Assembly (NCBI GenBank): GCA_002426015.1
Contig: DINS01000027.1
Span: forward strand, 1 to 64,000
Direction: 5' to 3'
Origin: Flavobacteriaceae bacterium UBA5534
Lineage (GTDB): Bacteria; Bacteroidota; Bacteroidia; Flavobacteriales; Flavobacteriaceae
DNA: 64,000 nucleotides
Position 1 is the stretch's first letter. Each line of letters opens with the position of its first letter. Shown here piece by piece: positions 28,000 through 36,797 of the stretch. The notes beneath the pieces are model-generated. The model was not told where the DNA came from. It did not search any database and saw only the letters and a list, made by a program, of their open reading frames with translations. Made by a program: the position numbers and the translations under genes.

Positions 28000-29265
28000 A
28001 TGGAATCTATTCAAGCTATAAAACAACGATTTGGTATCATAGGAAATGATGCTAAACTTAATCGTGCTATAGAAAAAGCAATACAAGTGGCACCAACTGA
28101 TATTTCGGTATTGGTAACTGGCGAAAGTGGTGTTGGTAAAGAAAGTATTCCAAAAATCATACACCAATTATCACATCGAAAACACGGCAAATATATTGCT
28201 GTCAATTGTGGAGCAATCCCAGAGGGCACTATTGACAGTGAATTGTTTGGACACGAAAAAGGCTCATTTACAGGAGCAACACAAACTCGTGAAGGCTATT
28301 TTGAGGTAGCAGATGGAGGTACTATTTTCTTGGATGAAGTTGGCGAATTACCACTAACCACACAAGTACGATTACTTCGTGTATTAGAAAATGGTGAATT
28401 CATCAAAGTCGGCTCGAGTAAGGTGCAAAAGACAAATGTAAGAATTGTGGCAGCTACCAATGTCAACATGTTTGAAGCCATCAAAAAAGAACGGTTTAGA
28501 GAAGATCTTTACTATCGATTGAGCACTGTCGAAATCAATATTCCACCTCTACGCGAACGGAAAGATGACATCCATTTATTGTTTAGAAAATTTGCCAGCG
28601 ATTTTGCCATCAAATACAAAATGCCAACCATTAAATTAACCGACGATGCAGTGGCAGTTTTGCTCAATCATCGTTGGAATGGAAACATTAGAGAACTTCG
28701 TAATGCGGCAGAACAGATTTCGGTGCTGGAACAAAACAGAACCATTAATGGTGCAACCCTCAAAAGCTATTTGCCAAGCCATGGCAGCAATTTGCCAGCA
28801 GTGATAAGCACCTCCAAATCGGAAAGTGATTTTAGTAGTGAACGTGAAATTTTGTACAAAGTTCTTTTTGATATGAAAAGTGATCTAAATGATCTTAAAA
28901 AGCTCACTATGGAGCTCATGAAAAGCGGGAATGCTACTGATGTCCAAAAGAACAACGAAGGTTTGATTCAAAAAATTTATGGCGAAGATGATGATGACAC
29001 TTATGACGATTCCATTGAGGATTTAGAAGTACTGGCTATTCCTCATAAATCAAATCAAGACACTGAAACAGCCGATAACGTGCAAGACAAATATCACTTT
29101 GCAGAAGAAATTGAAGAAGAAGAAACCTTATCTTTACATGACAAAGAACTGGAGTTGATCAAAAAATCATTAGAACGACACCAAGGCAAACGTAAATTGG
29201 CAGCTGCCGAATTGGGCATTAGTGAGCGTACATTGTATCGGAAAATAAAACAATACGATTTGTAA
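28000..29265 (+). CDS. Sigma-54-dependent transcription activator without receiver domain
   Basis: 421 residues from ATG 28000 (a TTG at 27985 is less likely). The protein begins almost directly with the AAA+ domain: Walker A GESGVGKE at 41-48, the sigma-54 contact loop GSFTGA at 88-93 (a variant of GAFTGA), Walker B with LDEVGE at 111-116. An acidic linker of about 140 residues and a C-terminal Fis-type helix-turn-helix (KLAAAELGISERTLYRKI) follow. It needs sigma-54 to work. With no receiver or GAF domain its input signal is unknown. It lies upstream of lptE and secG. Confidence 0.92.
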   Translation: MESIQAIKQRFGIIGNDAKLNRAIEKAIQVAPTDISVLVTGESGVGKESIPKIIHQLSHRKHGKYIAVNCGAIPEGTIDSELFGHEKGSFTGATQTREGYFEVADGGTIFLDEVGELPLTTQVRLLRVLENGEFIKVGSSKVQKTNVRIVAATNVNMFEAIKKERFREDLYYRLSTVEINIPPLRERKDDIHLLFRKFASDFAIKYKMPTIKLTDDAVAVLLNHRWNGNIRELRNAAEQISVLEQNRTINGATLKSYLPSHGSNLPAVISTSKSESDFSSEREILYKVLFDMKSDLNDLKKLTMELMKSGNATDVQKNNEGLIQKIYGEDDDDTYDDSIEDLEVLAIPHKSNQDTETADNVQDKYHFAEEIEEEETLSLHDKELELIKKSLERHQGKRKLAAAELGISERTLYRKIKQYDL

Positions 29266-29344
29266 GTAGGTATCCTATTTTCAATCAAAAACAATAAATA
29301 AAAACAAAACAGGTTTATCTTTAAAATAATAAACCTTAAAGTCA

Positions 29345-29851
29345 ATGAAAGTTTTAAGATATATCATTCTAATTGTAGTTTCAGTAACCATTTTGGGTTG
29401 CGGAGCATATTCGTTTTCAGGAATTTCTTTAGGTCCAGACACTAAAACCTTTCAGGTTAACTATTTTCAAAATAATTCAGCTTTGATTGAGCCTGGTTTA
29501 GAGCTTGATTTTACTAATGCATTGACTGATTTGATACTAAACCAAACGAGTTTGGCTTTGGTACGTTCTGGAGGTGACCTCACTTATGAAGGTGAAATTA
29601 CAGAATACCGTATCTCTCCAACAACTGCAACTGCCAACAATACTGCTGCACAAAACAGATTGACCATTAGTGTGAATGTTCGTTTTTACGATAAAAAAGA
29701 TGAAGAAAACGATTTAGAGCAACGCTTCACCTTTTTTTATGACTATGCAGGAAACCAACAATTAGTAGGCAGCCAAAAAGATACAGCTCATGCCGAAATA
29801 TTTGAACGACTGACCCAAGATATATTAAATGCTACCTTGGCAAAATGGTAA
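29345..29851 (+). CDS. lptE: LPS assembly lipoprotein LptE
   Basis: 168 residues. The lipoprotein signal ends TILGC with Cys19, followed by GAYSFSG and a TFQVNYFQN segment, typical of the Bacteroidota LptE family. It plugs the LptD barrel at the outer membrane and helps insert LPS. It precedes the TPR gene with a seven-base overlap (ATGGTAA), pointing to coupled translation. Confidence 0.92.
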   Translation: MKVLRYIILIVVSVTILGCGAYSFSGISLGPDTKTFQVNYFQNNSALIEPGLELDFTNALTDLILNQTSLALVRSGGDLTYEGEITEYRISPTTATANNTAAQNRLTISVNVRFYDKKDEENDLEQRFTFFYDYAGNQQLVGSQKDTAHAEIFERLTQDILNATLAKW

Positions 29852-30801
29852 GCAACATATTTATGCAATTAGAAGACCTTACATATCTTTTACAACATCC
29901 TCAAGACATCACTGTTGACCAAACAAGTGCACTGGCTACTCTTATTGCACAATATCCCTATTTTCAACCAGCAAGATCTTTGTATCTCAAAGGTTTAAAA
30001 AACAAGGAAAGTTTTAAGTATAATCAAGAGTTAAAAACAACTGCGGCCTATACAACTGACCGAAGCATCTTATTCGATTTTATAACTTCCGAAGCTTTCA
30101 ATCAGAATGAAATATCACAGCTCATAAAGCAAAATTCTGAACACATCAAAGCAATCATCGTCAATGAAGCCAATGACATTTCTGTAAATAAAAGTGTGAT
30201 GATCGACGAGGCTTTAAAACAGCATATTCAAAATAGCGAAGGTGTTTTAGACCCCTATTTATTCGAAGAAAAAGTAAAAACTGAAGATGTTGCCCAATTT
30301 ATAGCTGATATAAACGAAGCGCCAAAATTACCATTGATTGATATAGATACCGAAAATATTCAACAAACTCCCGAAGAGCAATTAAATATTGGAAAACCAT
30401 TAGAGTTCAAAAAATCAGAAACCCATTCCTTTACTGAATGGTTGCAGATCACGAGCTTTAAACCGATCCATAGAGACGAAGATGAAAAGAACGAGTCCAG
30501 TGAAGAAAAAATTGGAGCATCTATTGATAAAAAATTTGAATTAATTGATAAGTTTTTAGATGCCAACCCAAAAATAGTTCCAACCAAGGAAGCACCAACA
30601 CACAACATTGCCAAAGCACAAATGATGCCCAATGATGGCTTAATGACAGAGACCTTGGCACGTATTTACCTCGAACAAAAAAACTATGACAAAGCAATTC
30701 AATCTTATAAAATTTTAAGTTTGAAATATCCAGAAAAAAGTGGTTTCTTTGCAGACCAAATTAAAGCAGTAAAACAATTACAAGAAAATAATACAAAATA
30801 A
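29845..30801 (+). CDS. TPR-containing protein, function unknown
   Basis: 318 residues, no signal peptide and no membrane helix. The C terminus has one clear tetratricopeptide unit (TLARIYLEQKNYDKAIQSY then ILSLKYPEK), the middle is acidic and low in complexity. It starts inside lptE; ATG 29863 is an alternative start. The gene lies between lptE and secG, an order I believe is common in this family, which hints at an envelope-related housekeeping task; no direct evidence. Confidence 0.8.
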   Translation: MVSNIFMQLEDLTYLLQHPQDITVDQTSALATLIAQYPYFQPARSLYLKGLKNKESFKYNQELKTTAAYTTDRSILFDFITSEAFNQNEISQLIKQNSEHIKAIIVNEANDISVNKSVMIDEALKQHIQNSEGVLDPYLFEEKVKTEDVAQFIADINEAPKLPLIDIDTENIQQTPEEQLNIGKPLEFKKSETHSFTEWLQITSFKPIHRDEDEKNESSEEKIGASIDKKFELIDKFLDANPKIVPTKEAPTHNIAKAQMMPNDGLMTETLARIYLEQKNYDKAIQSYKILSLKYPEKSGFFADQIKAVKQLQENNTK

Positions 30802-30803
30802 TC

Positions 30804-31157
30804 ATGAGTACGTTTACAATATTTTTAGTTCTTATCGTGATTGTAGCCTTTTTACTCGTTGTAGTAATCATGGTACAAAATCCGAAAGGTGGAGGATTAT
30901 CATCATCATTTGGTGGTGGTGGCACACAACAATTAGGTGGTGTCAAAAAAACAGGTGACTTTTTAGACAAAAGTACTTGGGCTTTAGCAACCCTTTTATT
31001 AGCATTGATTTTAGCATCTAACTGGGCAATTCCTGGTTTTGGTAGTGCCGAATCTAAAGCATTAGACTCTAGCGATGTGCCAGTACAAACGGCTCCTGCT
31101 CCAACTCCAGCTAGTACTGATGACGCTGCAAAAACAACAGAAGATAATAACAAATAG
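30804..31157 (+). CDS. secG: Preprotein translocase subunit SecG
   Basis: 117 residues with two membrane helices (about 3-25 and 56-73) around a Gly-rich cytoplasmic loop (VQNPKGGGLSSSFGGGG then QQLGG), the SecG hallmark. A Pro/Ala-rich tail of about 40 residues extends the usual length. It supports SecYE-dependent export. Two bases after the TPR gene; followed by a strong terminator. Confidence 0.96.
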   Translation: MSTFTIFLVLIVIVAFLLVVVIMVQNPKGGGLSSSFGGGGTQQLGGVKKTGDFLDKSTWALATLLLALILASNWAIPGFGSAESKALDSSDVPVQTAPAPTPASTDDAAKTTEDNNK

Positions 31158-31181
31158 TAAAAACTATTCAAAAAAATAGAG

Positions 31182-31213
31182 AAAATGCCAACCTACAGTG
31201 TTGGCATTTTTTT
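31182..31213 (+). terminator. Terminator after secG
   Basis: The stem AAAATGCCAAC/GTTGGCATTTT with a seven-base loop is followed by T. It separates the lptE-secG unit from groES. Confidence 0.9.
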
Positions 31214-31242
31214 ATGACTGAAACTTTGTCAGTGATTTTTTA

Positions 31243-31260
31243 TTGGCACATTTTTAGCAT
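31243..31260 (+). promoter_or_regulatory. Sigma-54-like -24/-12 promoter upstream of groES
   Basis: TTGGCAC, five bases, then TAGCA: GG at 31245-31246 and GC at 31257-31258, the exact 12-base step of sigma-54 promoters, with TGGCAC intact and TTGCA changed to TAGCA. A competing housekeeping -7 candidate is AAACTTTG at 31221-31228 (one mismatch), 17 bases after a TTG inside the terminator. Function is inferred. Confidence 0.45.
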
Positions 31261-31275
31261 AACGCTAAAGCGTTA
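31260..31275. promoter_or_regulatory. Inverted repeat in the groES leader (possible operator)
   Basis: TAACGCTAAAGCGTTA is a perfect 16-base inverted repeat 35 bases before groES. It covers the start site expected from either promoter candidate. It is not CIRCE (TTAGCACTC-N9-GAGTGCTAA). Confidence 0.45.
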
Positions 31276-31310
31276 ATAATAATTTTTAATTAATAAAAAA
31301 CATATAAAAA

Positions 31311-31586
31311 ATGGGCTTAAACATTAAACCATTAGCAGATAGAGTTCTTATTGAACCTGTTGCAGCCGAAACTAAAACAGCATCTGGAATCATTATTCCA
31401 GACAACGCCAAAGAAAAACCTCAACAAGGTAAAGTAATGGCAGTTGGTAAAGGAACAAAAGATGAACCAATGACAGTTAAAGTTGGTGATACTGTACTAT
31501 ACGGTAAGTATTCAGGAACTGAACTTAAACTTGAAGGCAAAGATTATTTAATCATGCGCGAAAGTGACATTCTTGCAATTGTATAA
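31311..31586 (+). CDS. groES: Co-chaperonin GroES
   Basis: 91 residues, normal for Bacteroidota. Shows the GroES beta-barrel signature IKPLADRVLIEP, mobile-loop region ETKTASGIIIPD and the roof region. Its heptamer caps GroEL and drives folding cycles. Starts its own unit after the secG terminator; groEL follows after 103 bases. Confidence 0.98.
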   Translation: MGLNIKPLADRVLIEPVAAETKTASGIIIPDNAKEKPQQGKVMAVGKGTKDEPMTVKVGDTVLYGKYSGTELKLEGKDYLIMRESDILAIV

Positions 31587-31689
31587 TTACTCACAGCTAT
31601 TAGCTCTTGGCTTTTAGCATCAACTAAAATTAATATTAAACATAGCCAATAGCGAACAGCTAAAGGCTTAAAGCAAAAAATCAAAAAAA

Positions 31690-33318
31690 ATGGCAAAAGA
31701 TATAAAATTTGATATTGAAGCACGCGACGGATTAAAACGTGGCGTGGATGCATTGGCAAATGCAGTAAAAGTAACTTTAGGACCAAAAGGTCGTAATGTG
31801 ATTATTGGTAAATCGTTTGGCGCACCACAAGTCACCAAAGATGGTGTTACTGTAGCTAAAGAAATAGAATTGGACGATGCTCTTGAAAACATGGGAGCAC
31901 AAATGGTAAAAGAAGTAGCATCAAAAACCAACGATTTAGCTGGTGATGGTACGACAACTGCAACCGTTTTGGCTCAAGCAATCGTAAAAGAAGGTTTGAA
32001 AAATGTTGCTGCAGGTGCAAACCCAATGGATTTAAAACGTGGTATTGACAAAGCTGTTGAAGCCATCGTGAAAGATCTTGAAAAACAATCTAAAAAAGTA
32101 GGAAGCTCATCAGAAATGATCAAACAAGTAGCGTCTATTTCTGCAAACAACGATGATACTATTGGAGATTTAATCGCAAAAGCATTTAGTAAAGTTGGTA
32201 AAGAAGGTGTCATCACGGTTGAAGAAGCCAAAGGAATGGACACTTATGTAGATGTTGTAGAAGGCATGCAGTTTGATAGAGGTTACCTATCACCTTACTT
32301 CGTTACAGATGCTGACAAAATGATTGCCGATTTAGACAATCCTTATGTGTTGTTATTTGATAAAAAGATTTCAAATTTACAGGAAATCCTTCCAATATTA
32401 GAACCAGTTGCACAATCTGGTCGTCCATTATTAATTATAGCAGAGGATGTTGAAGGACAAGCATTAGCAACTTTAGTAGTCAACAAATTACGTGGTGGAT
32501 TAAAAATTGCTGCTGTAAAAGCGCCAGGTTTTGGTGACCGACGCAAAGCAATGCTAGAAGATATCGCTATCTTAACAGGTGGAACTGTCATTTCTGAAGA
32601 AAGAGGATTCTCTCTAGAAAATGCAGACTTATCAATGCTTGGAACAGCAGAAACAATTACTGTAGATAAAGATAATACAACAATCGTTAATGGTGCAGGT
32701 AAAGCTTCTGATATCAAAGCAAGGGTCAACCAAATAAAGGCTCAAATAGAAACTACGACTAGCGACTATGATAAAGAAAAACTTCAAGAGCGTTTAGCTA
32801 AATTGGCTGGTGGTGTTGCTGTACTTTATGTAGGTGCTGCAAGTGAAGTAGAAATGAAAGAGAAAAAAGACAGAGTTGATGATGCATTACATGCTACACG
32901 TGCTGCTGTAGAAGAAGGCATTGTTGCTGGTGGTGGTGTTGCTTTAGTAAGAGCAAAATCTGTTTTAGATAAATTAACTACCGAAAACCTTGACGAAGTT
33001 ACAGGTATTCAAATCGTAGCTCGTGCCATCGAAGCTCCTTTAAGAACAATAGTTGAAAATGCAGGTGGCGAAGGCAGTGTCGTTGTGTCTAAAGTGATGG
33101 AAGGCAAAGGTTCATTTGGTTTTGATGCCAAATCAGAAACTTATGTTGACATGCTTAAAGCTGGAATTATCGACCCTAAAAAAGTAACACGTATCGCATT
33201 AGAAAATGCCGCGTCTGTTGCTGGAATGATTCTAACAACCGAATGCGCATTGGTTGACATCAAAGAAGATGCTCCATCGATGCCGATGGGTGGAGGTGGA
33301 ATGCCAGGAATGATGTAA
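31690..33318 (+). CDS. groEL: Chaperonin GroEL
   Basis: 542 residues, full length. The nucleotide site motif GDGTTTATVL, the apical and hinge regions (LLIIAEDVEGQALATLVVN) and the Gly/Met-rich tail (MGGGGMPGMM) are all present. It forms the 14-mer folding chamber that works with GroES. A small hairpin (33319-33333) follows the stop at once, then a terminator. Confidence 0.99.
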   Translation: MAKDIKFDIEARDGLKRGVDALANAVKVTLGPKGRNVIIGKSFGAPQVTKDGVTVAKEIELDDALENMGAQMVKEVASKTNDLAGDGTTTATVLAQAIVKEGLKNVAAGANPMDLKRGIDKAVEAIVKDLEKQSKKVGSSSEMIKQVASISANNDDTIGDLIAKAFSKVGKEGVITVEEAKGMDTYVDVVEGMQFDRGYLSPYFVTDADKMIADLDNPYVLLFDKKISNLQEILPILEPVAQSGRPLLIIAEDVEGQALATLVVNKLRGGLKIAAVKAPGFGDRRKAMLEDIAILTGGTVISEERGFSLENADLSMLGTAETITVDKDNTTIVNGAGKASDIKARVNQIKAQIETTTSDYDKEKLQERLAKLAGGVAVLYVGAASEVEMKEKKDRVDDALHATRAAVEEGIVAGGGVALVRAKSVLDKLTTENLDEVTGIQIVARAIEAPLRTIVENAGGEGSVVVSKVMEGKGSFGFDAKSETYVDMLKAGIIDPKKVTRIALENAASVAGMILTTECALVDIKEDAPSMPMGGGGMPGMM

Positions 33319-33333
33319 GTCGAGAGCCTCGAC
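33319..33333. repeat. Short palindrome right after groEL
   Basis: GTCGAG-AGC-CTCGAC, a perfect 6-3-6 hairpin directly after the stop codon, much richer in GC than its surroundings. It may be a relic of an intergenic palindromic repeat family; only one copy is in this window. Confidence 0.35.
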
Positions 33334-33347
33334 ACACAAATTATAAT

Positions 33348-33379
33348 AAACGTCTCAATTAATTTTGAGGCGTTTTTTT
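33348..33379 (+). terminator. Terminator after groEL
   Basis: The stem AAACGTCTCAA / TTGAGGCGTTT (one G-T wobble) ends in seven T. Its right half recurs exactly at 34080-34094. Confidence 0.88.
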
Positions 33380-33420
33380 GTTTCTTATTATTTCTTAACT
33401 TTAAAAATCAATTTTCTTAT

Positions 33421-34083
33421 ATGAAAAAAATAAATTGGCAATACACTTTTGGAGAAATATTGATTGTCATCATCGGTATCTCTATCGCTTTTAGTATGAA
33501 CAAATGTGCTGAAAATTCTAAAAACGAAGCACAAAAGAATCAATATTTAATCAATCTTAAAAACGATGTCATTTCCGACAAAATGGTTCTTGAGCAGAAT
33601 GTTGTTGAAATTGAAAAAAAAATTAAAACTATCGATGAGATTTTACCAAAACTTAATACTGATGCTCCAGACAAAATGATGATTGTCGGGAAAATATTTA
33701 GCATAGTGAATTTAACCGATTTTACTCCCAAAGACAACACATATCAAGCATTAATAAATTCTGGAGATTTAAAGTTAATTGACGACTTTGAAACTAAAAC
33801 TGCAATAGAAAAGCATTATTCTTATTATAAGATCATGCAAAAAAGTTATTTAAGATTGGAAAACATTCAAAAGGAATATGTAGGTAATTATTTTATTTAT
33901 CATACAGATTTTGATGACTTTAGAAACAATCAATTTGGTTTTAAAGATGAAAAACTCCTAAAAAATATAATCATGAGCTTAAGAGGTTCTTTTGATATAA
34001 AAATTAACGCTACAAGAGAGGGTGTTAAAAGCTGTGATAGTCTTATCAGTATTCTAAATAAAAAAACGCCTCAAAAAAATTGA
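33421..34083 (+). CDS. DUF6090 family membrane-anchored protein
   Basis: 220 residues. An N-terminal membrane segment (about 8-26, in YTFGEILIVIIGISIAFS) is followed by a long charged helical domain, the usual layout of DUF6090 proteins, whose function is unknown. The gene has its own terminator, which overlaps its last codons and copies the groEL terminator. A single-gene unit, possibly an inserted cassette. Confidence 0.75.
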   Translation: MKKINWQYTFGEILIVIIGISIAFSMNKCAENSKNEAQKNQYLINLKNDVISDKMVLEQNVVEIEKKIKTIDEILPKLNTDAPDKMMIVGKIFSIVNLTDFTPKDNTYQALINSGDLKLIDDFETKTAIEKHYSYYKIMQKSYLRLENIQKEYVGNYFIYHTDFDDFRNNQFGFKDEKLLKNIIMSLRGSFDIKINATREGVKSCDSLISILNKKTPQKN

Positions 34084-34094
34084 GGCGTTTTTTT
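34061..34094. terminator. Bidirectional terminator overlapping the DUF6090 stop
   Basis: The stem AAACGCCTCAA / TTGAGGCGTTT has an A run on one side and a T run on the other, and sits between convergent genes. The stop codon TGA (34081-34083) lies in the right arm. Confidence 0.85.
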
Positions 34095-34113
34095 ATTGGC
34101 TGTGTCTTACTAA

Positions 34114-34467
34114 TCAATTTTTATGATCATCTTGCACTTCCTTGTCTCTATATAAACAACAAGGATGCACACTATTGTAAGCTTCATCAGTTGCTTTTAT
34201 CTCTTTAGTGTCATGACCAACATCTGCAATACTTTGCTGGATGGCTTTAAGATTTGTTTTGCGCTCGTCATAAATCAATTTCAATTCATGAGTTTTCACA
34301 TTCCAAATTGCAGATTTCACACCTTTAGCTTTAATGGCAGCTTTTTCGATGCGCTCTTTACACATTAAGCAAACACCATCCACTTCAATAGATGCTTTTG
34401 CGTTTTTGTTTTGTGCAAATGTTATAGTTGTCACAAATAATAATAGTACAATTGCTATTTTTTTCAT
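34114..34467 (-). CDS. Secreted HMA-domain metal-binding protein
   Basis: 117 residues. A signal peptide ends TFAQ (residue ~19). The heavy-metal-associated domain has its metal site at Cys33-Leu-Met-Cys36 (GVCLMC) and a ferredoxin-like fold to about residue 90. The tail adds His101-Pro-Cys103-Cys104, a second possible metal site not found in plain HMA proteins. Copper binding in the periplasm is the likely role. Last gene of a three-gene unit, 17 bases after the TonB-dependent receptor. Confidence 0.85.
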   Translation of the reverse strand: MKKIAIVLLLFVTTITFAQNKNAKASIEVDGVCLMCKERIEKAAIKAKGVKSAIWNVKTHELKLIYDERKTNLKAIQQSIADVGHDTKEIKATDEAYNSVHPCCLYRDKEVQDDHKN

Positions 34468-34484
34468 CTCTTATAATTTTTATG

Positions 34485-36722
34485 TTATTTAATTTTAAAT
34501 CTTAATCCTGCGTAATACATGCTTCCAAAAATTGGACCATAAACAAACGTTGTATCAAAATTCGCTCCAAATGGGTCATCCGCTCCTAAAATTGGATTAT
34601 CTTGAGTCACATTAGTTATGTTTTCACCGCCTAAATATACTTCAAATTTATCAGAAAACACTTTAGTAATCTGAGCATTTAATGTTCCTACAGTTGGTGA
34701 GTATTCTGGTAATTGATACTGAACAGGGTTTGTAGCTGTCGATGAGAAACGTTGTTCACCTAACCAATTATAGGTTGCATCAAACTTCCATTGTGCAGCA
34801 TTATCTTTTCGTTTTGTTTCGTATGATGCGTTAGCAAACAAACGATGCTTTGGGGTTAAAGGTTTTTCTAGCTTACCAGAATTATATTGTGTTTTAATAT
34901 CGTAAAACTTATATGCTGTTCGAAAATCAAAACCCTCAAAAACATTATAGTTAAACTCTAATTGAAAACTATTGGCATAGCTATCACCATCAAGGTTATA
35001 GAAATTTATTTCATTAGGGTTCTCATAATCAACTACCACTTGGTTTTGAAAATCGGTTCTGTAATAATCTAAAGTGACATCTGCCTTTCGTCCAAAGAGA
35101 TTAAATCCTTGTAAAAGAGACACACCATAATTCCATGCTATTTCAGGATCTAATCCATATATTTTTCCACCAGAATTAATAATATTCAAATTTCTTGATG
35201 TTGAAAAAATAGATTGATTTTCAGCAAAAATATTAGCACTACGCTTGCCTCTACCAAACGAAAATCGCAATGCTGATTTTTCCCAAGGCGTGTAACGCGC
35301 ATGAAATCTAGGTGTTACAAACGTTCCTAATAGGTTGTGCCTATCAATTCTTACACCTGCTGTTAAGTTCCACTTTTCAAGATTATCAAAATTGTATTCA
35401 AAAAATGCACCAACAGAATTTTCAGTACGTTCAAAATCTGAAGTATCTACAAACTCATCATAATGGTCATAGGTATAACTCAACCCTGTTTTTAATTTAT
35501 GTCTCGAATCGCTAATAATAGAGTTATAAGTAGCATTGGCATACAAACTGTTATGTAAAATATCATAACGTGTTAATCCGAAATATGATTCTTGGTTATG
35601 GCGACTAAATGCTGCTTGCACACCAAGGCTTTGCCAAGGAATTTCTGGGTTTACATAACCAGTTTTTACTGATGCATCTATACGCTGGGTGTTGATTTCA
35701 CTTCCCCAAGCATTAGTTGTAAATTTATCTGTATCTGGATTGAAGTTAATTTGTCCTGTTTGTTTGGCATCATTCAAATATCTGAAATTAATAAAGCTCA
35801 CAAAACCTTTTTCAGGGTTTGTATATTGCCAACGATTCATAAAATTTATCTGCTTTTGCAATGGTCCATCTAAAAAAGAATCATCATTCATATCAAACTT
35901 CCTATCTCTTATATTGCCATGTACATACAAGCCTGTACTCCATTTTTCACTTACATTGGTATTTATATGCGTATTTAATTCGTAACGACCATTTTCAGAG
36001 GCATAAGCATTAACAAAAAATTTAGCATCGGTAGTTGGTTTTACTAACTCGGTATTGATTTGCCCAGCTATACTTTCAAAACCATTAATGACACTTCCTG
36101 CGCCTTTTGTTATTTGAATGCTTTCTACCCAAGTTCCAGGTGTAAAACTTAATCCGTAAGCTTGCGATGCACCACGAATGGTTGGAATATTTTCTGAAGT
36201 AATCAGAATATAAGGACTTGTTAATCCTAACATTTTTATTTGCCTTGTTCCTGTTACTGCATCAGCAAAATTGACATCTATTGATGGATTTGTTTCAAAA
36301 CTCTCTGATAAGTTACAACATGCTGCCTTAAGTAATTCATCACTACTTACAGTCATAATATTTGCTGCTTGTAAATATGATTTAGATGTTGCTTGCTTAC
36401 GAGATGTTATAGTAACCTCGTCTAACTCACTTGTTGGTTTTAACCAATGACGAACCGTTTTGGGCTCTTTAATGGTTAGTGTATCGGTTTTAAACCCAAC
36501 ATAACTGATGACAAGTTTGGTGTATTCCTTTTTGTAAGGAATCGTGAATTTTCCATCAATATCTGTTACACTTCCGACAGTTGTATCTAACCAATACACA
36601 TTTGCTCCTGGTAAGCCAATGTGTTTGTTTTCTGGATTTGATTCCATAATCATACCACTGATTTTGTCTTGAGAAAACAGAACAGTAGGTAGTATTAATA
36701 GTATATATAATATGTTTTTCAT
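34485..36722 (-). CDS. TonB-dependent receptor, probably for copper
   Basis: 745 residues. A signal peptide is followed by a carboxypeptidase-regulatory-like domain (about 20-105), a plug domain (~115-230) with the paired cysteines of AACCNLSESF, and a 22-strand-type outer-membrane barrel ending in YAGLRFKIK. Such receptors import a ligand with TonB energy. The Cys pair in the plug and the flanking HMA and HYC_CC_PP genes make a copper or similar metal ligand likely; a siderophore-like organic ligand is not excluded. Confidence 0.9.
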   Translation of the reverse strand: MKNILYILLILPTVLFSQDKISGMIMESNPENKHIGLPGANVYWLDTTVGSVTDIDGKFTIPYKKEYTKLVISYVGFKTDTLTIKEPKTVRHWLKPTSELDEVTITSRKQATSKSYLQAANIMTVSSDELLKAACCNLSESFETNPSIDVNFADAVTGTRQIKMLGLTSPYILITSENIPTIRGASQAYGLSFTPGTWVESIQITKGAGSVINGFESIAGQINTELVKPTTDAKFFVNAYASENGRYELNTHINTNVSEKWSTGLYVHGNIRDRKFDMNDDSFLDGPLQKQINFMNRWQYTNPEKGFVSFINFRYLNDAKQTGQINFNPDTDKFTTNAWGSEINTQRIDASVKTGYVNPEIPWQSLGVQAAFSRHNQESYFGLTRYDILHNSLYANATYNSIISDSRHKLKTGLSYTYDHYDEFVDTSDFERTENSVGAFFEYNFDNLEKWNLTAGVRIDRHNLLGTFVTPRFHARYTPWEKSALRFSFGRGKRSANIFAENQSIFSTSRNLNIINSGGKIYGLDPEIAWNYGVSLLQGFNLFGRKADVTLDYYRTDFQNQVVVDYENPNEINFYNLDGDSYANSFQLEFNYNVFEGFDFRTAYKFYDIKTQYNSGKLEKPLTPKHRLFANASYETKRKDNAAQWKFDATYNWLGEQRFSSTATNPVQYQLPEYSPTVGTLNAQITKVFSDKFEVYLGGENITNVTQDNPILGADDPFGANFDTTFVYGPIFGSMYYAGLRFKIK

Positions 36723-36797
36723 TTTTAATTTTTTAAGGTATTAACTTAATATCTAAAGCCAAAAGGCTAATAGGTCAAAGTGTAAATAACTAAAAAA

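Noticed and set aside
30761..31171. 136-residue minus-strand frame over secG
   Set aside because: Mirror of a Gly/Ala-rich coding region; no start context and secG is certain.
31260..31275. CIRCE heat-shock operator
   Set aside because: The inverted repeat upstream of groES does not match TTAGCACTC-N9-GAGTGCTAA in sequence or spacing.
32343..32729. 128-residue minus-strand frame over groEL
   Set aside because: Antisense shadow of the conserved groEL sequence.
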